Shown: positions 8,522 through 18,528, counted from the stretch's first letter. The stretch is DNA of 54,679 bases from CAJGCS01 sp045589955 (GCA_045589955.1 JAZNQD010000032.1:1-54679); one strand, 5' to 3'. Numbers and translations are program-made. The notes: generated by a model from the sequence alone, not told the origin.

Positions 8522-9031
8522 ATGAAATTCAATATTCAAAGATTTGCAATTAATCTTTCAACATTAGGTATTAAAATTGGTTATGCTGTTGAAGAAACTT
8601 CAGGAACTAGACCTACAGCTGGTTATGTTCAATTAGTAGGAGCTAAATCAACACCTAGCTTAAACCCATCTCCAGAAACACTAGAAACTACAACTTTAGA
8701 AGAAACTGAATATAAAACTTATATTGATGGTTTAAAAGATTTAGGTGGAGCATTAGAATTCACATTCAACCTAACTGAAGATTTAATATCTCAATGGGAT
8801 ACTTTAATGACTGCTTATGAAACTGGAAAAGCATCAAACAAAAATACTTGGTTTGTAATTGCTATTCCTGGCTTAACAAAAGCATATTATTTCCCTGGTA
8901 ACCCTTCTGAAATGGGTCTTCCAGAAACTAGTGTAAATGCCGTATTAGAAATTACTAACTACATTACACCAGTTGGAGCACCAGTTGTTGAAGCTAAAAC
9001 TGAAGATAGTTGGATGCCTAAAGAGGCTTAA
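8522..9031 (+). CDS. Major tail tube protein
   Basis: 169 residues. The region LNPSPETLETTTLEETEYKT to GLKDLGGALEFTFNLTED resembles phi13-type/TP901-1-like tail tube proteins, and high-expression codon use supports a major structural role. The N-terminus MKFNIQRFA resembles the NLQxFA motif that Prp proteases cleave in Firmicutes L27 and phage structural proteins. This phage encodes a Prp-like protease at 20125. SD AGGAGG precedes the ATG. Confidence 0.88.
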   Translation: MKFNIQRFAINLSTLGIKIGYAVEETSGTRPTAGYVQLVGAKSTPSLNPSPETLETTTLEETEYKTYIDGLKDLGGALEFTFNLTEDLISQWDTLMTAYETGKASNKNTWFVIAIPGLTKAYYFPGNPSEMGLPETSVNAVLEITNYITPVGAPVVEAKTEDSWMPKEA

Positions 9032-9053
9032 TAGGAAAGAAAAGGTGTAATAT

Positions 9054-9413
9054 ATGAATACAAAAATAGAACTAACATATCAAGGTGTACCTTATACATT
9101 GGAGTATACTAGAGAAACTGTAGCGATTCTTGAGGCGAACGGTTTTAAAATAGATGAATTTCTAGAAAAACCAATGATTAACATTGAGTTGGCTTTTCAA
9201 ACATCATTTGTGAAAAACCATCCTAAAGTGCAAATGAACGTTATCAAGGATATATTTGCACATTGTCCTGATAAACAAGGTTTAGTCGTTACATTAAAAA
9301 AAATGATTGATGAAACTTATGATTCATTATTAGCGGAACCTGAAGAATCTGATTCGGGAAACGTAAGTTGGAAGACTGTGGATTTATCACCAAGCGTGAA
9401 AAATCAAAAGTAG
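9054..9413 (+). CDS. Tail assembly chaperone, short form (gpG-like)
   Basis: 119 residues located between tail tube and tape measure. Together with the next -1 frame it forms the classic G/GT pair that coats the tape measure during tail polymerisation. The helical core AFQTSFVKNHPKV and acidic end EEPEESDSGN suit gpG-like chaperones. The slippery heptamer GGGAAAC lies at 9356-9362 in the correct phase near the 3' end. Confidence 0.8.
   Translation: MNTKIELTYQGVPYTLEYTRETVAILEANGFKIDEFLEKPMINIELAFQTSFVKNHPKVQMNVIKDIFAHCPDKQGLVVTLKKMIDETYDSLLAEPEESDSGNVSWKTVDLSPSVKNQK
9356..9362 (+). promoter_or_regulatory. Programmed -1 frameshift site
   Basis: GGGAAAC read as G GGA AAC in the gpG frame (codons at 9357 and 9360) permits tandem -1 slippage to GGG AAA. 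It differs only in the last base from lambda GGGAAAG. After the slip the -1 frame is open (CGT AAG TTG GAA at 9362 on) to the stop at 9826, giving a predicted 257-residue fusion. Confidence 0.85.
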
Positions 9414-9826
9414 AGTCGTCTTCCTTAACAAAACTGTTTGAAGAACAATGTCCTATTTATATGTCATATGGTATGACATACGATGAATTCTGGAACGGTA
9501 ATCCAAGTCGTGCAATATTTTATCGTAGGGCTGCGATAATTCAAGCTAAAAGAAAAGATGAGGAATGTTGGATACAAGGCGTGTATGTATATGATGCTCT
9601 ATGTAGGGTGTCCCCTATACTACACGCCTTTTCTAAATCTGGAACAAAACCTCTACCATATGTGGAGCGACCTTATCTATCCAATGCGAGGTTGGATGAT
9701 GCCGAGGAGCGTGAAGCATTGAAACAAAAACAAATGGAAAACGAAATGCTTGTTGCTAAACTGAGGTTCTCACAATGGGCTAGAGCAACAGCTAAAAAAT
9801 TTAACAAAGAAAAGGAGGTTAAATGA
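9362..9826 (+). CDS. Tail assembly chaperone, T extension (frameshifted)
   Basis: The -1 frame portion, about 154 residues, expressed as a fusion to the 9054 protein through the GGGAAAC slip. It contains YMSYGMTYDEFWNG and a Trp/Tyr-rich helical segment typical of Firmicutes gpGT C-terminal halves (short 'bacteriophage Gp15/tail chaperone' style proteins), and ends in a Lys/Glu helix. No convincing independent SD/ATG exists at its beginning. Its TGA overlaps the tape-measure start region. Confidence 0.78.
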   Translation, partial: RKLEDCGFITKREKSKVESSSLTKLFEEQCPIYMSYGMTYDEFWNGNPSRAIFYRRAAIIQAKRKDEECWIQGVYVYDALCRVSPILHAFSKSGTKPLPYVERPYLSNARLDDAEEREALKQKQMENEMLVAKLRFSQWARATAKKFNKEKEVK

Positions 9827-12800
9827 TGAACTTTAATATACATAGATTTCGTGAAGTTGGAGTCAAAATTGTAGTTGATGTATCAGGTGATAATAAACTT
9901 AAAAACTTATCTAAATTAGTTGAACAAACTGATAATAAAACTGTTTCATTTAAGAATAAAATCAAAGATATTAAAGTTGATATTGATGATAGTAAACTCC
10001 GTAAAATGCCCAGTTTATTGGGTAAAGTTGAAAAAGGTTTTAGGTCTTTATCTTTGGTTCGTTTAACATATCTTACAAACGCCATTAGACGTGTGACAAG
10101 TGGATTGGTTGATATGGTTGAAAACGCCGCCGGATATGAAGAATCTTTGAACTTATATAGAATGGCTCTTGGTAAGTATATAGATGCTGCTAGCGGTTGG
10201 TCTTCTGAGATTCAGGAAAAATTATTAATTGATGAAACCGAATTGATGCAGGCTACAGGTACATTCTTCAACTTGGCACGAGGTCTAGGTGTAGCCAGTG
10301 ATAGTGCTTTTACAATGTCACAAGCATTAACCCAATTAACGTATGATATGTCGTCTTATCTTAACATTAGTGTTGAAGCAGCTAATACTAAAATACAGTC
10401 AGCAATGAGTGGTCAGGCGAGGGCTATTCAAAGTGTCGGTGTCGCTATACAAGTAGCTTCATTACAAGAACTAGCTTATTCACTGGGTATTAAAAAATCG
10501 GTATCGGAGATGACTCAAGCTGAAAAAACATACTTACGTTATATACAATTAATGAAAAGTACAACACATATGCAAGGTGACTTAGCGAGAACAATGATTA
10601 CACCTGCTAATAGTGTTCGTATACTTAAAACACAAATTAATTTATTAGGTCGTGCGATAGGTCAGGCGTTAACACCTATTATTATGGAAGTAATCCCTTG
10701 GATAATGGCGTTCACAAAAGTGTTAACCAATTTGGCTAAAAAAATAGCGGATGCTTTAGGTTATCAGGTATCCGACGTAGATTATAGCACAGCTTTCATA
10801 GATGGTGCTGACGCTGTGGAGGATTATGGTAACACTGTATCGAAAGCAGGGAATAAGGTTAAACGTAGTCTTGCGCCGTTTGATGAATTAAATGTTGTAA
10901 CATCCACTTCCGGTAGCGGTGGTTCAGGGTTATCAAATTCTATAATCGCCGACTTGGAAAAGTATGTCAAATCATACGATATGCTTGCTGGTTATACTGA
11001 TGAGTTAAAGAAAAAAGCTGAGTCGCTGGAAGCACCAGCTAATAACATATTAAAGATAATGGGTACAATACTAGGCGGTATGTTTATAGGAAAGTTAATC
11101 AGCAAAATCTGGGATTTAGCTGTTAAAACGAAAACATTAGGTAATAATCTTAAAAACCTATTCTCCAAGTTTAAAAAATTGGATATTGTTAAAAAAACAT
11201 CATCATTAATTAAGACACTCGGTTCTAATTTTAAGAACTTTATTAGTCAAATTAAAAATCGTACAAAACCGTGGGAAGCATTCAGTAATACGTTTGGTAC
11301 CGTTGGTAAAGTTTTCACCGGTGCGAGTCTGGCGATAACAGAATTTATAGCGGTATTTAAACACACAGACGCCGCTTTACGTGGGACTGAAAGTCTAAAT
11401 GAAGCTATCGGTAAAACTGCTGTTACAACAGGTCTTTTAGCTACAGCTGCCGGTTTGTTAATCGGTTCTACAGGTGTGTTTGCTGTGTTAGGTGCGGGTG
11501 CCTTAGCCGCTGGTGTAGCGGTTGGTAAGTATCACGCTGAATTAAAAACCGCCGAAGAACAAGAAAAACAGATGGCTATAAACGCAGAAGTTCGAAAAAA
11601 CTTAAATGATGGTTTAGGTGTATCATTTATAGCTTTAAGTAATGCTGTTAATAATTATAATAACGGTATTAGTGCTAATATGGACGAGTTAGATAAACAG
11701 TATGAGAAGTATGTAACATCTACCGAAGCTGTTGGTAACGCTGACATAGCATTGCGTAATTTAGTAAACGCTATTGGTGCTCAAAATGAAGCAATGACAC
11801 AAACCCAATGGACTGACTATTTGTCTAAATATGAAGAATTAAAAACCGCGATTGAAATATCGAAAGCCGACACGATTGGTTACGCCACATCGATTATTAA
11901 CTCTTATACTGATATCAACGAAGCGTCTGCGAATTCAGTCGCTGAACGTATCGCTAACATCAAGATGTTGGAAAGTGCGGAAGCTGGTTATGAGTTGGAA
12001 TATCTTGAACGAGAAAAGAAAATAGTTGAAGATTTCCTTAAGAAAAAAATATCATTGGATGAGTATAATGCCAAAATAGCCGCTTTACAAGCAGAATATG
12101 GTAAAACATCCAATGTTATAACAGATGTTAATGCTGTAATAGAAGATTTCAAAAATAAAATCAAAGATATTGATTTTAAAAATATGTCCGCTGACGAGTT
12201 ATCACAGAAACTGAAAGAGGTTGGTACTAGTTCTCAAGAAACTGTTACTAAGATAGAAAACGCAAAAAAAAGTGCTGTTGCTTTCTTCAAGGAACAAATT
12301 AACGAATCGAAAAAAACTGTGACCGAAATGGAAACGTTACACAAGCGACAAGGTTATTTAACAGATGAGCAACAAGCCCGATACGATAACGCTAAACAAC
12401 AAATAATAGCGTACACAGATGAAATGAAAATAGCCGTTGATGGGTATGATGCTGAGATAAGACAAGTTAGAAGTACTATGAAAGATTTCTTAGCGATTGT
12501 CTACGCTGACTTATTAAAAAACGGAGCTGACACATCTACAGAATTCAACGGTGTTATCAACACTATTAAAGGTACATTAGAGGCTTTAGGTGACGTTGAT
12601 TTAACAGATGCTGGTAAATCAACTTTAGAGACTTATCTAAAAGGTGTATCAACTGAGTACACAAAAGGAGAATTCGAATCTAAATTTAAAGAGTTGTTTA
12701 GGCGTCTTGGAGACGGAGGTCTAAAACATATTGTTGATGGTATTGCGAATGGTGAATATAAATTCAGGGACCAACTTAAAAAATCAGCCGGAAAGATGGC

Positions 12801-13548
12801 TCTTGATACTCTTACTGGTTACAAAGAAGGCATTGAAAATAATTCAAATAAAGCAACAGATGCTGTTGAGGATGTTGCCGAAGATTCGATTAATGTATTC
12901 AGAGTTACATTAGACTCTCACAGTCCATCTCGAGTGTTTAGAAGTATAGGTAGAGATACGATAGAAGGTTTTGTATTAGGTGTCGAAGAAAAAGCACCTG
13001 ATGCTATAAAATCAATTCAATCGTTAGCCGACAACGTTTCTAAAGCTATGAAAGATACAAAATTATCTTTAAATGTTGATACAAACGTTGAAAAATCATT
13101 TAATAGTATACTTACAAAACTACAAAACTTCTGTAATAAATGGACGAGTGCTGTTAACACTTTGGTTGGTAATATGAAAAGCACAATGAATGGTATTACA
13201 ATAAATGCTGATGGAAAAGTGTCGTATACAAAGATGCCTAAAGTGACAGTATCTAAATTTGAAGATGGTGGTTACCCAACATCTGGTGAATTATTCTTTG
13301 CCAATGAAAATGGTAGAGCCGAATTCATAACATCAATCGGAAATAAAACAGCCGTTGCTAACCAAGACCAAATGGTTCAAGCGTTGACGAATGCTATTAT
13401 GGCTGGATTTGCGATGACATCTCCTAGAGGAGAATCAAAACAACCAATAAATGTTAACATTGGTAACGAAAGAGTTTATAGCGGTGTGATTGATTACCAA
13501 AATCGTCAAAGTGACAGATACGGTACAACAACTACTATAAATGTATAG
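9826..13548 (+). CDS. Tail tape measure protein
   Basis: 1240 residues; sets tail length and is ejected with DNA. Long helical regions, an N-terminal tail-domain segment (about residues 90-290: GYEESLNLYRMALG to AMSGQARAIQSVG) of the TP901/PhageMin_Tail type, and a hydrophobic Ala/Gly-rich span (about 525-565) likely to insert in the host membrane. ATG 9826 is favoured over 9823 for spacing from AAGGAGG (9812-9818). The N-terminus MNFNIHRFR resembles the (N/D)IQxFA motif but has His for Gln and Arg for Ala. Confidence 0.93.
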   Translation: MNFNIHRFREVGVKIVVDVSGDNKLKNLSKLVEQTDNKTVSFKNKIKDIKVDIDDSKLRKMPSLLGKVEKGFRSLSLVRLTYLTNAIRRVTSGLVDMVENAAGYEESLNLYRMALGKYIDAASGWSSEIQEKLLIDETELMQATGTFFNLARGLGVASDSAFTMSQALTQLTYDMSSYLNISVEAANTKIQSAMSGQARAIQSVGVAIQVASLQELAYSLGIKKSVSEMTQAEKTYLRYIQLMKSTTHMQGDLARTMITPANSVRILKTQINLLGRAIGQALTPIIMEVIPWIMAFTKVLTNLAKKIADALGYQVSDVDYSTAFIDGADAVEDYGNTVSKAGNKVKRSLAPFDELNVVTSTSGSGGSGLSNSIIADLEKYVKSYDMLAGYTDELKKKAESLEAPANNILKIMGTILGGMFIGKLISKIWDLAVKTKTLGNNLKNLFSKFKKLDIVKKTSSLIKTLGSNFKNFISQIKNRTKPWEAFSNTFGTVGKVFTGASLAITEFIAVFKHTDAALRGTESLNEAIGKTAVTTGLLATAAGLLIGSTGVFAVLGAGALAAGVAVGKYHAELKTAEEQEKQMAINAEVRKNLNDGLGVSFIALSNAVNNYNNGISANMDELDKQYEKYVTSTEAVGNADIALRNLVNAIGAQNEAMTQTQWTDYLSKYEELKTAIEISKADTIGYATSIINSYTDINEASANSVAERIANIKMLESAEAGYELEYLEREKKIVEDFLKKKISLDEYNAKIAALQAEYGKTSNVITDVNAVIEDFKNKIKDIDFKNMSADELSQKLKEVGTSSQETVTKIENAKKSAVAFFKEQINESKKTVTEMETLHKRQGYLTDEQQARYDNAKQQIIAYTDEMKIAVDGYDAEIRQVRSTMKDFLAIVYADLLKNGADTSTEFNGVINTIKGTLEALGDVDLTDAGKSTLETYLKGVSTEYTKGEFESKFKELFRRLGDGGLKHIVDGIANGEYKFRDQLKKSAGKMALDTLTGYKEGIENNSNKATDAVEDVAEDSINVFRVTLDSHSPSRVFRSIGRDTIEGFVLGVEEKAPDAIKSIQSLADNVSKAMKDTKLSLNVDTNVEKSFNSILTKLQNFCNKWTSAVNTLVGNMKSTMNGITINADGKVSYTKMPKVTVSKFEDGGYPTSGELFFANENGRAEFITSIGNKTAVANQDQMVQALTNAIMAGFAMTSPRGESKQPINVNIGNERVYSGVIDYQNRQSDRYGTTTTINV

Positions 13549-13559
13549 GGGGAATAAAA

Positions 13560-13967
13560 ATGGCTAGAAACAATTACAAGGGTTATTATTTGAAGGTGGG
13601 TAACACCCCCTTCAATGACCCAGCACCAAAACGAGACACTTTTAAATTTGCACCTGAGTTAGTACAGGTTGGTGAGTCACAAGTTTTGGCTAGTGGTAGA
13701 CTTAGTACAAAAGTATTACCTCACACTAGACGTAAAATTTGGTTTGAATTACCTCCTATGACTCAAGCACAATATAAAAAATACTGGGATGCATTACATA
13801 GTGACGCAGGTGGTGATGGTATGTATTTAACAGTTGAAGTGTACGACGATGCAACCGACACTTATATCACTGATACATATTATCACACAGACTTAGTTGT
13901 AAAACCTATTTATCTAGGTGGACAATGGATGTACGTGTTTGATACATTCGAATTAATAGGTCATTAG
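13560..13967 (+). CDS. Small tail protein after tape measure
   Basis: 135 residues, beta-rich, with conserved-looking ELPPMTQAQYKKYWDAL and WMYVFDTFELIGH. It sits between tape measure and hub, where several gut Firmicutes siphoviruses carry a protein of this size. Likely a distal tail component; exact role unknown. SD GGGGG-AATAAAA before the ATG. Confidence 0.6.
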   Translation: MARNNYKGYYLKVGNTPFNDPAPKRDTFKFAPELVQVGESQVLASGRLSTKVLPHTRRKIWFELPPMTQAQYKKYWDALHSDAGGDGMYLTVEVYDDATDTYITDTYYHTDLVVKPIYLGGQWMYVFDTFELIGH

Positions 13968-13980
13968 TGAGGTGAGTTAA

Positions 13981-15972
13981 ATGAATTTTAGAGATATTGA
14001 TAAAGACGCAATTCTACAAAACGCGGCTACGTTTAGTAGTTCAATAGAAGTCCTAGATACCGATATAGTCTTCACTGAAGACGATTCGTTAGTTGATTGG
14101 AAATTAGAAGACTTTAGATATGTACCTAATAACGGTTTCATAGGTCAATTTGTTGAAAGATTACTTGATGGTAATCTTGTAAACATCCCCAATGATGTTG
14201 TTTTAGAAAATGCTCGTATCAAATTAAATTTGACAATTCATAATAAATTAGATAACTCAGATTACACATATTCGTATGGTACTTTTATCATTACAAAGGT
14301 AAATAAATCCGATGTACAAGGTAAAGTGTCATACGAATCGTGTGACCTTGCTAAGTTGTTTAATGTTAACTATGAACCACAAGTGACATTTCCTTGTACA
14401 GTGATTGATTTGTTAAACGACGTGTGCACACAAGTAGGTGTAAAATATAAAGTCGCTGAAGATATTGAATATTTATACACATACGCGGTTGATGAACCTA
14501 TAACAGGTATATTATCCATCTTAATCGATGGTGTGTATCATAACATAACATTACCTAATGAATTAACATTGTATGATAGTATTTTCTATATACCACAATA
14601 TAATACAGCGTTGATAAGAAGTCATATTAACAATGATACAAGTATTGTTACAGTCAATGCTAGCATAACAAATGTTGTACAAGGTGTGCTAATTGAAACG
14701 AATAAAGTACCGTTCCCACAACAAGATTTTCCAAATCTGAGTTTTGTGGTTGATGGTAATCATTTTGAGAATACTTTGTGCCGAGATGTTATAAAGGCGA
14801 TATCTAAGTTATTTTATTCGTCAGTACGAATCGGATGGGATGATGAATTGTATTTCGATGTTTATGACGGAAGTCTCGCAGAGGTCGATGACTATCATAT
14901 AATAGATGTAGACCATCATTATGGTAGTGTGTCGTCTGATGCTAAGTTTGGACCAGTTAATAAAGTTGTAGTTGGTTTATCTAATGTTAGTGGGGAAAAT
15001 GTATATTATCCTGCGGAAATAGAAGGTGACCAAATTACGGAAATAGGTATATGGGATAATCCTATTACATACACCGAACAACTAAGAAGATTATCGCTAT
15101 ATGCTGAACCACCTATGATTGGTTTAAATTACATACCAGTAAGTCTTAAGACTACAGGTCATCCTTGGTTAGAAGCAAACGAGATAATACAAATAGAAGA
15201 CGCCGATGGTAATATATTCAAAACTTACCCTTTCGATAGGACACTTACTTATAAAGGTTTTATAACAAGTGAGATATCATCAAAAGGTACAAATAGTAAA
15301 TCCGACAGAGATTATAATTACGATAACAGTATAGAACAGCGTGTATCTCGTGCTGAAATAACGGTTAATAAATCGACTGGTGAAATCAAAAACGTGACAC
15401 AAAGTGTTGAACAATTAACAGGTGAGATAAACAACCTAAGTGGAGATATTGCTAATCAGTATCAAGAAATTATAGGTGAATTAAATAATAGTGTTTCTAA
15501 AGATGATATATTTGAATTAGAAAAAACTGTTACACAGTTGCAAACAGATTCTTACACAAAAACAGAAATCAATAAAATAATAACAGGTTCATATACTGAT
15601 GCGAGTGGTAATCTAGTCGCTGTCACAAAAGTACAAACCGACTCGGCGACATATGATGAAAACGGTATGCATTATGAAAGAAAAGATGCACCGACAAGTT
15701 CAACCATCAATCATAAAGGTTTCGAAGTAGATGATAGTGATAAAAACGATTTACTTTACGCTGGTTATGTAGACGACGCTAAAATCTCACAAAATCAACG
15801 CTTACAAGACTTTAAAGGACAAAGTGTTGTATACACACAAAACGCTATTGTTGATAATTATCTTATTACTGGTTCTTATTCAAGAACAGAAGATTATGAA
15901 GAAGAAGTTGAACAGGATGATGGTTCAATAAAGACAAAAAAGGGAACTGGCGTGTTCTATTTAGGAGGTTAA
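13981..15972 (+). CDS. Tail hub / baseplate protein
   Basis: 663 residues. The N-terminal part (strand-rich, up to about residue 160, with SYGTFIITKVNKSD and ending LLNDVCTQVGVK) and the block FVVDGNHFENTLCRDVIKAISKL (about 260-282) are typical of siphovirus tail-hub/'tail endopeptidase-like' proteins. Between these two blocks lie about 90 residues not expected in the family (Ile/Thr/Asn-rich, ILSILIDGVYHNITLPNELT and following), likely an inserted beta domain. The C-terminal third is coiled coil (VEQLTGEINNLSGDIANQ), likely contacting the following receptor-binding protein. Confidence 0.75.
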   Translation: MNFRDIDKDAILQNAATFSSSIEVLDTDIVFTEDDSLVDWKLEDFRYVPNNGFIGQFVERLLDGNLVNIPNDVVLENARIKLNLTIHNKLDNSDYTYSYGTFIITKVNKSDVQGKVSYESCDLAKLFNVNYEPQVTFPCTVIDLLNDVCTQVGVKYKVAEDIEYLYTYAVDEPITGILSILIDGVYHNITLPNELTLYDSIFYIPQYNTALIRSHINNDTSIVTVNASITNVVQGVLIETNKVPFPQQDFPNLSFVVDGNHFENTLCRDVIKAISKLFYSSVRIGWDDELYFDVYDGSLAEVDDYHIIDVDHHYGSVSSDAKFGPVNKVVVGLSNVSGENVYYPAEIEGDQITEIGIWDNPITYTEQLRRLSLYAEPPMIGLNYIPVSLKTTGHPWLEANEIIQIEDADGNIFKTYPFDRTLTYKGFITSEISSKGTNSKSDRDYNYDNSIEQRVSRAEITVNKSTGEIKNVTQSVEQLTGEINNLSGDIANQYQEIIGELNNSVSKDDIFELEKTVTQLQTDSYTKTEINKIITGSYTDASGNLVAVTKVQTDSATYDENGMHYERKDAPTSSTINHKGFEVDDSDKNDLLYAGYVDDAKISQNQRLQDFKGQSVVYTQNAIVDNYLITGSYSRTEDYEEEVEQDDGSIKTKKGTGVFYLGG

Positions 15973-15973
15973 T

Positions 15974-18022
15974 ATGAAATATATTCAATTAGACATTCAA
16001 AAGTTTGCCGTCAGTGCAACAAAAGAAAATACAACCCTTACGTCAAAGAGTGGTCCAAACTACGGTCGTGTTTACGCGGAATTTACAGAGATTACACCAA
16101 CTGCTGACGACATTTCCAAAAACCAAACACGTATTATACCATACGGAGAATATTCTCAAAGTGGTTCGTATAGCGGTTATAGTACACCCAGATTCAGACT
16201 TACTTGGTATGATGACAACGAAAATATATCGGGTAAAGTACTCGATACTGTACCTGTAGCATCGTTAGCTAAAAAAGAGGTTGTCAAGATTGACCCTGGT
16301 GTAATAACTGTTAAGCATAAAGATGATGGTACATTAAAGGGTTATGTTAAAGTCGAATGGATTTGGACAGGTAGTGGTTATTGTTGTAATTCAGGTTCTG
16401 CGACTACAAGTAATACATCATTAACACCTATCCCTAGAGCGAAAACCATTACTGCATTGAGTGCGGATATAGGTTATGACACAACTATTACATTGAAACA
16501 AACAAGTGCGTCTTATACAGCAACTATCGAATGGGAATGCGGTGAATTAGGCGATGTAATAGAAGAAAAAACAACTGAAACAACTATTGGTTGGAAAATA
16601 CCTAAAGAAATTTATTCTCAAATGTTACCTACTGATAAGGAAAAGAACATTACTTTAAAAGCGACAACATTTAATGGTGATGCTCAAGTTGGGACTACAC
16701 AAACAACAACAATTAAAGCAAAAGTAAATATGGAGGATAATCGTCCAATTGCTTACCTAGATGTTGAAGATACAAATCCAAAAACTTTGGAACTTACAAA
16801 CAATCCAGGTAAAGTTGTATTAAATGCATCTAATATTTTGTGTAATGTTCAAGGTATGACGAAAAATGGTGCAACCATAAAATCAATGTCGATTAACGGA
16901 ATAGAATTAACAGATTTTACTTATCGTACACCAACAGAAGGTACAGATGAATCCATAACGGAAATCGCACTCGACACATTCACAATAGATAAAGTAACAA
17001 CTAATAAATTTACATTATTGGTTACAGATAGTCGTGACAATACAAATGTAGTTTCGACAGACAATGAAATAACATTGGATAAAATAGATTATATTGCTCC
17101 AACAATTTCAAATTCAACTTTGTTTAAGAGAAATACACCAACTGACGGGAAAGTAAATCTTAAATATGATGGTTCATTCTTTAACGGTTCTTTCCAAGAT
17201 ACCATCCCTAATAATCTCGAAATAGCATACGCGTATAAAGAGAAGCAAGATGAAGTATTTAGCGACTGGATATCTTTAACACCGAGTATACCGGATGATG
17301 AATCCGTGTATAGAGGAGATATACAATTATCAGAAACTTTCGATTACGAGAAAGTTTATACATTAATATTTAGTGTTAAAGATAGTCTGACCGAGTTTGG
17401 TGTTGTTGTGTATACACAGGATATCCCGAAAGGTAAACCATCGCATTGGTACGATGACGAAAATTTCTATGTTGAAGGCGATTATTACAAGAGAGATAAA
17501 GAAACTGGCAAATGGAAAAAATTCAAAAGTGGTGGAGAACTCCCAGTTGGTTCTGTTTATATTAATAAAACGAACGGAACTAATCCAAGTACATTGTTAG
17601 GTTATGGTGAATGGAAAGATATTAGTGGTTTAACATTAATTGGTGCTGGTACTTATAAAGATAGTGCGGGCACAGAACAAACTTTCAACGCAGGAGATGT
17701 GGTTGGGGTTTACACACATAGACATAATCAAAGCGACCACAAACATAATAGAGGTACATTGACGGCGGCTATATCACTTGATAGTTCTTATATTTATTCA
17801 AGATGGGATACAACGGCAAATGCCAACGGAACTCAAACCGCATCTTGGTCTAGAAATGCTAGAAAAGCAGTTAGTGGTACAAATAGTAATAATTCAGCAA
17901 CTATGTCAGAAGGTACACCAGTTTATGGTCAAACCGGTAGTGTTACTGCAACTACTTATACATCTTATACATCAACAATACAACCATCATTAGTTGTTTA
18001 TATGTGGGAAAGAATAGCATAA
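15974..18022 (+). CDS. Receptor-binding tail protein (DUF859-like, Gp10-type tip)
   Basis: 682 residues. The middle consists of repeated beta-sandwich segments. The last 190 residues (PVGSVYINKTNGTNPSTLLGYG, a HRHNQSDHKHN His cluster and terminal PSLVVYMWERIA) match the metal-binding tip fold of T4 short-tail-fibre/Gp10 C-terminal type, common in phage receptor-binding proteins. The N-terminus MKYIQLDIQKFAV carries the (N/D)IQxFA motif. SD TAGGAGG lies 5 nt before the ATG. Confidence 0.78.
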   Translation: MKYIQLDIQKFAVSATKENTTLTSKSGPNYGRVYAEFTEITPTADDISKNQTRIIPYGEYSQSGSYSGYSTPRFRLTWYDDNENISGKVLDTVPVASLAKKEVVKIDPGVITVKHKDDGTLKGYVKVEWIWTGSGYCCNSGSATTSNTSLTPIPRAKTITALSADIGYDTTITLKQTSASYTATIEWECGELGDVIEEKTTETTIGWKIPKEIYSQMLPTDKEKNITLKATTFNGDAQVGTTQTTTIKAKVNMEDNRPIAYLDVEDTNPKTLELTNNPGKVVLNASNILCNVQGMTKNGATIKSMSINGIELTDFTYRTPTEGTDESITEIALDTFTIDKVTTNKFTLLVTDSRDNTNVVSTDNEITLDKIDYIAPTISNSTLFKRNTPTDGKVNLKYDGSFFNGSFQDTIPNNLEIAYAYKEKQDEVFSDWISLTPSIPDDESVYRGDIQLSETFDYEKVYTLIFSVKDSLTEFGVVVYTQDIPKGKPSHWYDDENFYVEGDYYKRDKETGKWKKFKSGGELPVGSVYINKTNGTNPSTLLGYGEWKDISGLTLIGAGTYKDSAGTEQTFNAGDVVGVYTHRHNQSDHKHNRGTLTAAISLDSSYIYSRWDTTANANGTQTASWSRNARKAVSGTNSNNSATMSEGTPVYGQTGSVTATTYTSYTSTIQPSLVVYMWERIA

Positions 18023-18038
18023 AAAGAAAGGGAATAAT

Positions 18039-18252
18039 ATGGAAGATATAGAAACAAGAGTTATACGACTGGAAGACAAAGTAAATCATATTGAAAAAGT
18101 ACCAACTTTAACTAGCGGTGTATTAAATTCCACACCGATAGCACGCGGTACTGGTTATATATGTACCAGATGCGTTGGTCGAAAATATAAAAGCGGGCAG
18201 TGGTTGTTCTGCGTATACTAATCAAATAACAGGTATAAGCGAATTAGTATAG
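18039..18252 (+). pseudogene. Probable frameshifted small tail-associated gene
   Basis: Frame 0 (18039-18221) gives 60 residues: MEDIETRVIRLEDKVNHIEK coiled coil, then LNSTPIARGTGYI, then an unlikely Cys/Arg tail. The +1 frame continues sensibly as YVPDALVENIKAGSGCSAY and runs to a stop at 18250-18252. The two are joined at a (TA)n tract, TTATATATG, near 18156-18164. Two bases missing from that tract would restore one protein of about 71 residues. So either a real 2-bp contraction (decay or phase variation), a recoding site, or a consensus error. Confidence 0.55.
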
Positions 18253-18258
18253 CAAAAT

Positions 18259-18287
18259 TTTACATATTTATATACTTGTGATATAAT
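18259..18287 (+). promoter_or_regulatory. Promoter of lysis module
   Basis: TTTACA at 18259-18264, 17-bp spacer, TATAAT at 18282-18287 preceded by TGTGA (extended -10). Transcription should begin near 18294, just ahead of the holin SD. Confidence 0.85.
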
Positions 18288-18312
18288 TATGTCAAGAAAG
18301 AGGGGATAATTT

Positions 18313-18528
18313 ATGTCTAAAACAAAAATTACCAAAGAAAAAGTAAAGACTTTTGCTAAGTATACAACTAATATCCTTGGTATGTTGATGATGATTATCA
18401 CCGGAATCCAAGCTGTAGAGGGGATAACAATCCCCTACTACGCACAAATTATCGGGGTAATGTCAGTGTTTCAAGGTGTTATAGGTGCATACTTAATCAA
18501 AGGAAAACTATGGGGTGGTAAAGAATGA
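18313..18528 (+). CDS. Holin
   Basis: 71 residues with two hydrophobic segments (about 19-37 and 41-62) separated by a short turn, a basic N-terminus and a Lys/Gly C-terminus. It directly precedes and overlaps the endolysin by 4 nt (ATGA). This is the architecture of small class II holins that permeabilise the membrane to release the endolysin. Confidence 0.85.
   Translation: MSKTKITKEKVKTFAKYTTNILGMLMMIITGIQAVEGITIPYYAQIIGVMSVFQGVIGAYLIKGKLWGGKE

Noticed and set aside
12731..12913. ORF in another frame of the tape measure gene
   Set aside because: No SD and fully inside the tape measure reading frame.
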